This document shows, in pieces, positions 47,801 through 64,000 of a stretch of DNA of 64,000 bases. The stretch spans positions 1,472,501-1,536,500 of the forward strand of contig OZ037769.1 of NCBI GenBank assembly GCA_964035545.1, in the 5' to 3' direction. Made by a program: the position numbers and the translations under genes. The DNA comes from Bugula neritina (taxonomy: Eukaryota; Bryozoa; Gymnolaemata; Cheilostomatida; Bugulidae). Under the pieces are notes generated by a model. The model was not told the origin of the DNA and ran no database searches. It saw only the letters and a list, made by a program, of their open reading frames with translations. Position 1 is the first letter of the stretch. Every line of letters begins with the position of its first letter.

Positions 47801-50800
47801 AAATCCTTACATCCTATTTTCTCTGATGCTTGCATGTATAAATACAGTATGAATATCTCCAAAATCTGTTTACTGTAAATAAGTTGGTAGTAAAAGCAGT
47901 TTTAGTTCAACATTCAATAAGCTTTTAGTATTGTTTTTTTCAAATGAAGGCTGCTAAATTTATAGTTACTGCATGAATTATAGATATTGACTCTCTTATT
48001 ATATTGTCTGCCTAAACGTATGCAACAAACTAATTATTAGGATGTGAAGCAAGAATATTCAGTGTAACTACTAGACACATCTGATTGTATTTATCTCACC
48101 TGTAGGTGTCATCAGCCTAGTCAACAGGGTGTATGGAGATATGAAGAATTACTGGCCTAATGTTTCAGTGCCCATCATTTTTATTGGTGAAACCAATATT
48201 CCAGCCAACCTATCACACAACGTGTTAGACACTGGAGTCCAGCTGACTCATCGTGCTAAGGTATGCCTACAATGACACGCTCTTTAGACAATTCAGCTGT
48301 TACATGCTAGTTGTGCAAGTAGAGTATATATTATAGCAGCATCCTCTAATTGGTTACGAAGAAAAGCTTGAAGTTTGAAGTAATTATATAACTTGTGAAT
48401 TTTTTTTCGCAGAAATGCATCAGTTAGCATAAATGTATTTGAATGCTTGAAGAATATCAAACAGTTTTAACATATCTCTATCAGAAAATAAATAGTCATA
48501 ATTACATCATATAGGTGGCTACAATGCCTTAAAACAGTTTTGCTTTTAGTGCTAGTGTTCAATGTTTTAGAAATATTGAAAAAATGAACAAAAAAAAGGT
48601 TTTTAAATATAGCTTAAGTCTTTATGCTTGACACACCAATACTCTATTCGAAATACTTGCTAATTTGCTTAAGAAAATTTTTTTTTCAATTTTTATGGAT
48701 GCGATAAACCATAAATCAGCATTAAATAAATAAAAGGTAATGTATATTATAATTCCATAGGCTATAGCAGAGCTGGCAGCTAAACTCAACTTTGACTACG
48801 TCTCAGTAGCTCACAGTTCAGATTCAACTAGTAAAGAGCTGAGGAATTTGCTAGAAAAGGAGCTGAAAGACCACTCTGTCTGTGTGGAGGACTGTCTTGG
48901 TGTAATACACAACAGCACTGACACGGAACTCGCAAATGACATCGTCAGGAATTGCACAGCAAAAGCAGCTATTATAATAATGATGTCAAGGTCACATGAA
49001 TGTAAATATAATTTTGTTAACATTTAGCCTGCTTTTTAAAAGTTTTAAATTGTTTCAAAATTTATCTTAGATTTTCGTCTTCAAGGCAAAACAGATGTTT
49101 AAGCAGTTTGGTCTTCTAAGGACTTGTCTATATCTAATATTCTAGATATACATTCAGCTAGATCAGCTGAAGCTCAGCAAAATTCTCTAAATATATTACG
49201 AGGCAGTCCAAAAGTCTGTCTTGCTGTCACAGTTTTAGTAAAACAAGTGGCAATAAGTTTTATTCTGACAAGAACCAAAACCTTAGCAGCCGTTGATTAT
49301 CTTTATACTTATACCTTTCATAACTGATGGCATCATTTTGATGTAATATGTCCGTGTTATTTAAATTAATAGTGCGGCATTAGAGATTTAATTTGGCTAT
49401 CACTTTTTGTTTTAGTGAATTTATTTCACAACAATAATGAAGGAACAAGTTGGATAGTGTCTACAAAATTTGACTTGCCGATTAGAAAGAAGCGTCAAGA
49501 CCAAGTATACTTGTTGAGCCGCGGTAATGGCTCCCAAACATTGAACTATGACAAACTCGAATCTGTCCTCCGATTGGGTAGTCAATCCATGAGAGAGATC
49601 ATAAAAACTCAATGTGGAAATGACATCACAGATTGTGACGACCTTCAGCAGCAAATGCTCAGCCATTTGCAAACAAGAAAAGCTGCTTCTAAAAATCAGG
49701 ATACTGACAAAACCCCTGCTGCTGTTTTAATGCCAGAACCTTCCAACTTTTATCTTTCTCACCTAAATGTTAGTAAACTCATCTTTGTATAACTTCCTAA
49801 TCACTGCAGTTGCTCAACATGATAATATTTATTGTAAACCTGCCAGCTAACTAAAACAAAAACATTTGTATAATTTTATACAAACTTTTCACAGTTTTTC
49901 ATCTTTTTAATGAATAATAAAGAAATATTTTAAAGTATATTTTTGTCATAGCATGATCCGCAAATGTTGTAGTTACATTATACGCCCTCTGGTGGTTGGG
50001 GGACTTCCACTATCTTTAATAAAAGCAGAGCAGCCTGGTGTACAAGTGACAGATGCAGACAGGTGTGTGCTGGTCAAATTACAGAAAGAAACTACATTTA
50101 CCTGCCAGGAGATTATGTCATCATTGTCACTATGCCAGTCTTTGACAGGTTGTTACTAATTTATTTTGTTTATTGCTATGTTTTTGTAAATAATTTTCAT
50201 ATTTGCCAAGCTAAGTTACTAATTTAATACCCGCCATTAACTTATACATCTGAACATTAAACCAAATCTTGCAAAGTTACAAGAATACTATCTTTTGTAC
50301 TACATGAGGAAGCTATATTATATACTTTTAGCATTCATGCCAAGAAAAACAGAATTTCGTTAGAACATAATACTTTACAGCTTTTCCTTTCAACAGAAAT
50401 TTGTTGCATGATACTGTATTTAACAAGTATTTTGTAATACTGTAAAATTATTTCAAGTGTAATATATTTACCAATAGGCACTATATAAAAAGCAAAAATC
50501 ACTTTAAGATTTCTTTCGCTGTAAACATTTATTTTGCTTGTTTATTTTCTAGCATTTATTTATGAAACGTATTAGGTTGTCTAGGTCTTAACAGTATAAT
50601 AACAGAATCCTGCTCTTTTGCTAAAAAACAATTTTGTAGACATAACGACTATCCCGACCTCTTGACCTGCATAGATTTTGATAAAGATGGAACAAGCACT
50701 TTGAGATCTGAAGCAGTAATTTTTGCTCGCAAACAACTCAATAAAATTTTTGGTGACAAAGGTTTGAACATTGGATTACTCATATTTGACACTTGCTTCA

Positions 50801-53800
50801 ACTCTGCTCTTGCCCAGAAAACACTGATTGATATTTTATATGGCACAAGAGACTATTGTAATAGATATGGAGATTGTTTAGACCGTTCTAAGATTGTGGG
50901 GTTAATGGGAGATTACTCCAGCCACATCACTTATCAGGTGAGCGTAACATTGGTTTATGAGATGAACAAAAATTAAATTATTCTAATATATCACAATAAT
51001 ATAGTAATCAGCAGCGGTAGTGTAGAGGTTAGAGCGTTTGCTTGGTAAAGACGGGTTCGAACCCCCGACAAAGGCTATTGGTAGCCTATTGGTAGGAAGA
51101 GCATTTAGTCATAATTGCTCCTGAATAAGTATTTTGCCGGTTTGAAAGAAACCCTTTTCATCAGGGGTTTCTCACAGAGATGGCGACTATAAACTTGCGT
51201 GAGGATATAGCAATTATGCTGCTTAACACATGCCTGTTTAGAGTTTTAGTTAGGCTGTTCAAAAAATCATTGCTTTACGTGATTCAGTATAGTGGCGTAA
51301 AAGAACAACTCAAATGTTAACCTAGATTATATTAAGTTTAAAATGTTGTTTGTTGAAATACTTCTCACTAATGATGTGATTCTGCTGGTTCATAGACGCA
51401 ACCATTAATAATGGCGACTAACCTTGTCCAAGTCTCCTTTGGAGCCTCTACTTGGAAGTTGGACAACAAGATTGACACTAACACCCACTTCTTAAGAGTC
51501 CAACCTTCTTTCACTAAACTGGCCAAGAATGTGCGTCAACTAGTAAAGTTTATGCAAGATTCAGACAAGGCTGACATCAACTCTTACATTCTCATCTACA
51601 CAACTTCTGAGTATGGAGAAAGTGGTGCAGCTGTAGGTCTACTTCTTTTGCTTAAGTTGTGTATTTTGATCTAACTTTGTATATTTTTTTATTTTGTAGT
51701 TATTCTAAAAGGAATTTTAAAAAAAATTATATTTTATTAGTTATCAGTTGCTAATTGCTGATTGCAAGCTTCTATTTGCTAGTTGTTGACAAAAGATATC
51801 ATTAATCTTTTTGAATTATTTTTTATTCTATTAAAAAAAGTTGCAATAAATAGAAAAATATTTAAAGTCTAAAAGAATTCTATTTTTGAATTTAATCGTA
51901 ATTGAATTCTCTCTTTTAGAGAGTTGACGCGGAGCTGAAGCAGCATGGGCTATGCCTGTTAAAGAAATATCTATTAGATTACACCAAAAATGATACTGAA
52001 GCGTACGATTCCTTGTGGAAAGATCTGTCCAGCATTGGCACAAGCAGCTATATGGCCATCTTTATTGGCGAAGAAAAAGTTAGTCAAATTATTTCTTCAG
52101 CGCTACATGCAATAATTGTAAAACCGTTGTTGAGAAATTTTTGAAAGGGTAGAGTAGTTTTATATTGTTTCTCACAAAATCTTCTGTTAAATAATTTGAG
52201 AGATTAGATTATAGTTTTAACTCTAATATAAATGCAAATTTTATTCAGACTTTAGAAAACCTGCTGAATAGACTTCAGACCAATGAAGGCACTGGATGGA
52301 GAGATTGGTGGATTCACAGCGGGAGTATACTTGTTATGCTTGAGTTATTCGAAGAGTCGCCAGAAACCAAAAACAAATATGGAAGCCTGCTACGAGGATC
52401 AATGGTTATCAGCATTGACCCAATATTCAAGGTACCTCATTTTGTTTTGAAATTCTAGAATCATTCGTTTAATAAAAATGTTAGTGCAATATAATAACAT
52501 ATTGTAATATAATAATATTATAACATATGGTGGTGATATGAACTCCCGAACCTCAATGTTTTGAAGTAAAAATAATGCACAAATTTTTCACCCAGTGAAA
52601 ATACTAATAGTTCTTAACTAAAATAAAAGTTTTCCAAATTTGATGTCTTTTCAGCATATTGCAAAAAGTTAATAATAGTGTTTTATTTATTTGCCTTTAT
52701 CTATAGTGGCACTACGTTAATCAAACTTATATTTTTATATTGAAACATCACCAGTAAAATCACACCTCAAGACTCGTATAACTTAGCTTTTATATTACAG
52801 ACTCCTGAATTCATTAAACACTTGGAAAGCCTGAGACCTACCCCTGACTTTCTCAGTAACCTTTGGTTTACAAGAATGTATCAAGAGAAACGAAAGTGCA
52901 AGATTAGGGGCTCATTCGTCAGCCCCTACAGCACACCATGTCCAAAGAATGAAAGCTACTCCATATTTGGGGTATACACAGCTGAGACGTATGCAAAGTT
53001 GTCAATCGAGTCTTTGTACGCCTTCGTCTACGGCTTTCATAATTATGCGCTTGAGGTATGTCGAACCAACTTTACCTGCCCACAGCTTTACGAGAGAAAC
53101 AAAGTATCATCTCAGATGTTGAAAGACCACATACAGAAAGTAAAGTTACCAGAATCTGACGAAAGTGACTCTTTTACTCCGGAGACAGATACGCTGGCAC
53201 CTTTCAACTCGAATTATGATGGCAAACTGGGATACAAAGTGTTTAGTATTCAACATGACGGTTCTCACAACCAACAAGTGAAATATGTAAAGATAGTCAA
53301 ATTCGTTGCAAATCACAATGACTCTGAACTGGATAGCCTTTCACCAGTCGTGTTGAATTTTACGTTTTATAAAGGCGTTGATGTGTTGAATAAATTTGAT
53401 GGGATGCACTGTGAAGTTAATGTATGCATGTCAAACTGCGTACATGCTGCATTTAGTACATCTTCTACTGCTTTACCAGATGATAAGGCAAAGAATTTGC
53501 TTCCAGTTGCCTTTGGAGTTCCACTATCGGTGTTTGTCATAATCACCATACTTTTGTTAGCAAGACTGTTATGGCAGAGGCTTAACCACCATGGTATGCG
53601 TTGGTTTAAAAGTTCATCTCACTAAACTTAGTTAAATGTTTTTTTTTCAATTTTCTTTCACTTTTTGCGAGCAGCTGGTTAAACATGCAATTTTAATTCT
53701 TTTTATTTTCACTAATTAAATACTCAAATTAGTGTTTTATTGTAATCAAAGTTTGTATATTATTATATCATGAATTTTTAGAAAGAGCTCAGAATGAAGA

Positions 53801-55073
53801 GTTTCGAATTGAAAACAGATCAAGAAATGGTGAATCTACAATTCCTGTATAAGTTGAAAGCAAAACAATTTGTCATTGATTTACAGATATACAACTTGAT
53901 TTGGTGCTCTATAAAACAGATCAGACAAACAAGCATGATGCTGTATTTGATCAAATATGCGCTGCTAGTTTATTAAGCTGCAATCATGTGTATATGTGTA
54001 TATATATGCTAATAACATGCTAATAACATGTGCTTGTGTTGTTTCATGTATGCATATATACCATATTTTTATAATATTGTCACATCTCATCAAATTACTT
54101 TATTTGTTTAAATTACAGAAAGAACTTCTGTGAAAAGCTTATCAAATGGCCAAGAAAATGAAAATGTAGAAGGTGAAGCTTTTAGTCCCACCCATCAGTA
54201 AAATGCAATTGTAGCCAAATTGATTTACTGAATTTAAAATGTTTTGTTTCCTTTAGTCAAGGAACTTACACTTTTACTTAACGACACCAACTTGTATGTA
54301 TTCAGCAGATAACTCAGCCTTTGAACCTAACGTTCAGGAAGAGCAACAAGGGAGTGCTTCAAAGGAGGTTAGCCTAACACCAGTTTTCAGCAGGCAACCA
54401 GTGTCAACAGTCTATCCAGCTCCAGGTCCTAGTACCAATCATGGCAATCACACCTCAAATAATCTCTCTAGAATCCCTGGAAACTTCTTGCCTGATGAGG
54501 GTAGCTATAAACTGTCTATTAATTAGGAACTCGGATGATACTTTGGCCATATGGCTAGTTTGAATCTTTCTAAAAGCAGCTCTGAGTTGGAGGTGACTGA
54601 GTTCATTAATTTGGGAATTTCAAGCTTTGTTTATTTTGGAACTTTGAACCCCCAACTCCAAACTTGAGGCCCCAAACTAGTACGCTCTTCCACTCTCAAC
54701 TTGGGCTCCTTAAATATATTACCAGTTGCTCTCAAGTTAACAAAAATGTGTTTTTCTATATAATAAAATGATGCTATTTTCACTGTATGCAAAAGAATCA
54801 TTCAATGTTGCTGTAGAAAGTTATATGAAAAGCTATACGAAAATTGGCCCTCTCATTGGTCAAGATACGCTGGAAGAGCAAGGAAATTTATCATTGCAAA
54901 GAAATGCACGCAACATTCTTGGTGATGAATGCAACATTCAGAAGAAGGCCGATGCTGACTTCCAAACTGAGAGCAAGAAAGACCAGGCAGCTAATCACAA
55001 AGCACGTGACAACAAGAGTAAAGCAACTACATTTCAACCTCAACCCGCCCCTCGGTTAAGCAGAGTTAACTGA
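44835..55073 (+). CDS. Gene C: single-pass receptor with two Venus-flytrap (ANF receptor) domains
   Basis: Sixteen exons join in phase: 44835-44907, 45687-45806, 46492-46632, 48106-48260, 48761-49001, 49416-49768, 49973-50148, 50640-50937, 51396-51632, 51920-52078, 52249-52431, 52801-53593, 53782-53829, 54119-54172, 54306-54500 and 54817-55073 (TGA), encoding about 1,160 residues. The start is ATG 44835, which opens a signal peptide (about 1-20). Residues 25-361 form a first Venus-flytrap ligand-binding domain and 362-400 a linker with three Cys (384, 389, 393). From about 402 a second flytrap begins with LPGDYV, the typical start of class C GPCR and natriuretic-peptide-receptor ectodomains. 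One TM segment follows (about 946-969), then a tail of roughly 190 residues with no kinase, cyclase or 7TM. Family knowledge says such domains bind amino acids or small ligands; the ligand here is unknown. The tandem relative is gene D. Confidence 0.82.
45687..49768 (+). other. Gene C first Venus-flytrap domain (VFT1)
   Basis: Exons 2-6 encode a complete periplasmic-binding-protein-type I pattern. A YFMVIG strand and helix lead to TLIGVIS, then a VPIIFIGET strand and AKAIAELAAKLNFDYVSVAHS, which corresponds to the 'AI..L...F.W.YVSVV' hinge-lobe motif of class C GPCRs. AAIIIMMSRS and a GTSWIVSTK strand follow. The sequence is well diverged from vertebrate receptors and the usual amino-acid-binding Ser/Thr signature cannot be confirmed by eye. 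Confidence 0.72.
46791..47096. mobile_element. piggyBac-like MITE, copy 2
   Basis: It begins TTAACCCCTCATTCACACTTACCG and ends GCGTGAATGAAGGTTGA, with imperfect inverted ends. The interior shares TATCAGCCATTTTTATAAGTGTCTG-type words with the copies at 42069 and 57755. It lies in gene C intron 3 and is absent from the corresponding start of gene D intron 3. Confidence 0.78.
49973..53520 (+). other. Gene C second Venus-flytrap domain (VFT2)
   Basis: Exons 7-12 encode LPGDYVIIVTMPVF, a helix FARKQLNKIF, GLLIFDTCF (compare the 'LG..I.DTC' strand of class C receptors), KIVGLMGDYSSHITYQ (compare 'GVIG..SS'), TSEYGESGA (compare 'D.YG..G') and a C-terminal lobe with GVYTAETYAKLSIESLYAFVYGFHNYA. Residue order and spacing match an ANF-receptor domain from start to end. 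Confidence 0.82.
51010..51215 (+). repeat. tRNA-derived SINE
   Basis: The head carries an A-box-like AGTGTAGAGGTTAG and a B box GGTTCGAAC with tRNA-like spacing. An unrelated body with TTTCATCAGGGGTTTCTCACAGAGATGGCG follows. A fragment of the body occurs at 6042-6140. It lies in a gene C intron between VFT2 exons. Confidence 0.75.
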
Positions 55074-56813
55074 ATTTACCTTTTGTTTTTTCTTGTAGCT
55101 GAAACTACAAAACTTATTAATCTGTTTGCACAATCAGCATTTATGATACGATATATTAATTCATTTGGGCAATATACAATATTTTTTTACTCGTGGGAAA
55201 AGCACAATTTTGCTAACAAAAACTCTATTGCAGTAATACCTTTCTCTTTTAGTAATGCTATAATCTAATTGAAGCAGAGTCCGTTTGAATTTATATAATC
55301 TATATTTTTTTATTTCAATGTTTTAGAGTTGTCTTTTCAATATATTTTTTGTTTCTTTTTATAACTGCATTATTAGCAATTGCATAAAGGCTTTTATAGC
55401 TTAAGCTATTATTTCTATGCATATAGTATTTAAAATACACAACTGAAATAATGAAATGGTAAAAATAAAAATAGCATAGCAAAATGTCCGGTTCCTGGTA
55501 TATTAGTATTCAGCATTTAGTTGCATCATACGGGCTGACAACTACCACAGCTCCGTCTGTTTAGTCTATAATGCCGCCTCTAATAGCATCAAACTTTAGT
55601 TATTGCTCACCGATAATGACAATTGACTACACAAAAGTTGCGACTCAATAAATTCAATGGTGAATAAACATCCTTTACCCAGTTATTAAAATCTTGCATT
55701 CTAAAAACCATTGAGTTTCTGTCCTTAATATGATTTCTCTTTTTAATAAACCTATTATAAAACTTAGGCTAAGTTTCTTGCTTGTGAAATCTGATAATTT
55801 TATCTGAAAGTCAATTACTTGAGGCAAAGTTTAACTTAAAATTCTTTAACACAATAGAATATACTAAATAAAGGTATAATGTAGTGCTACAGCATGGTTA
55901 TGGAAAATATTGTGTTATGGTGCTAAAATATCCTAAAAAATGCTACTCATTGCTACAACGTGCTGCAAAATGCTAAAAATATTTATACATTGATTAATCT
56001 CACTATATGTGTACTTGAGTCAAACGCCCTCCTGTATAATATTAGTAGTAACCAGCCACCCATACCCATGTGACTCAGATGTTTAGTATCAAATAACTAT
56101 ACGATATCTTGTTATGCATTCTTGATCATCGGCTTCAGTTATTTAGATCTCTAACTCAGCCAACTGATTGAAAGTTAAGGCATGAAGAATCAGCTAGCAC
56201 ACAAATTGTTTTTGTAAATATTTGGCCTTCCATAATTACCTATAACAAAGAAATTCATGGAAACTCAATATTTCAATTACAGTCAATAATGTGCATAACT
56301 TTAAAAAAACTTAAATTGGTGGTTTTACATGATTCAACAATTGCTACTACTTTATAGATGTTTTTCTTTTAAGAAAAGCGTGGCACTGCGTAGCCGTTCT
56401 ATAAACAATAAACCACAAAGCTTAGCTTAACTGAAGCTTTGTAAAGCATGTCACTATATAAGCATATAAGCTTCAGTGCCTATGACAGAATATAAATCTT
56501 ACCATGTTCATATTCCATTCCACTGTGTCTATTTACAATTAGGAGACACACACATTCCTGTTAAATCATTATATTTTAATTCCTTGTTGGAACTATTTTA
56601 CCTGAGTTGTAATAAATCACATTTCAAATCCTTCTAAAACCATTTAATGTAAGTCACCCTTCACTTACCATGGTACTTAGTAGAATTGTGTTATGTACGA
56701 TGACATTGCGCTTCATTTATCATCTGATTACACAGTTTAGAAGGTTACATGATTTTTATGTAGGCTAGTCATAAGTGAAAGGGTTCTAACTAGACCTAGC
56801 TTATTTGTCTAGC
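55074..56813. other. Spacer between genes C and D
   Basis: About 1.7 kb of A+T-rich DNA lies between the gene C stop and the gene D start codon. It should hold the 3' UTR of C and promoter of D. I see no gene, element or named regulatory motif. Confidence 0.6.

Positions 56814-64000
<7,187 letters not shown>

Noticed and set aside
48761-48990. Alternative donor at 48991 (TCAAG|GTCACA) for gene C exon 5
   Set aside because: It breaks phase with the next exon and is a poor donor; the donor at 49002 (GAAT|GTAAAT) keeps the frame into NLFHNN.

Overview
The window looks like nuclear DNA of an animal, most likely a marine invertebrate. It is strongly A+T-rich. Its genes are split into dozens of short exons with GT-AG introns, and it carries tRNA-derived SINEs, short inverted-repeat transposons, microsatellites and a Ty3/Gypsy retrotransposon. 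The protein families (receptor tyrosine phosphatase with a fucolectin-like domain, FN3 repeats, Venus-flytrap receptors) are metazoan. I cannot name the species; a lophotrochozoan such as a bryozoan or mollusc is a guess. No prokaryotic feature is present. All exon models below were built by hand from splice sites and reading-phase continuity.

Layout. (1) 1-4987, minus strand: the 5' part of a Ty3/Gypsy element (LTR, primer site, gag, protease, RT-RNase H-integrase), running off the left edge. (2) 5200-14167, plus: 'gene A', the 3' part of a gene encoding an array of FN3-like domains that ends in a HYR-like domain and an unrecognised Cys-containing C-terminus, with no membrane segment. (3) 17452-42951, plus: 'gene B', a complete 42-exon receptor tyrosine phosphatase. 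It has a signal peptide, an F5/8-type-C/fucolectin-like domain, ten FN3-like domains, a furin-type site, one TM segment, an active D1 and a degenerate D2. Ten consecutive exons of A and B are duplicates. (4) 44835-55073, plus: 'gene C', a complete 16-exon single-pass receptor with two Venus-flytrap (ANF-receptor/class C GPCR-type) ligand-binding domains in one chain and a tail with no recognisable kinase, cyclase or 7TM domain. (5) 56814-64000, plus: 'gene D', the first four exons of a tandem paralogue of C, cut by the right edge.

The window is therefore two neighbouring tandem receptor families: an FN3-array phosphatase with a probably soluble relative, and a double-Venus-flytrap receptor with its duplicate. 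Both would act at the cell surface; that they work together is only suggested by proximity. The introns and spacers host several non-autonomous transposon families. These include a three-copy piggyBac-like MITE, a MULE-like foldback element with a 9-bp target duplication, and a 3.2-kb element with TGTGACC ends whose empty site is preserved in the paralogous intron of gene C.
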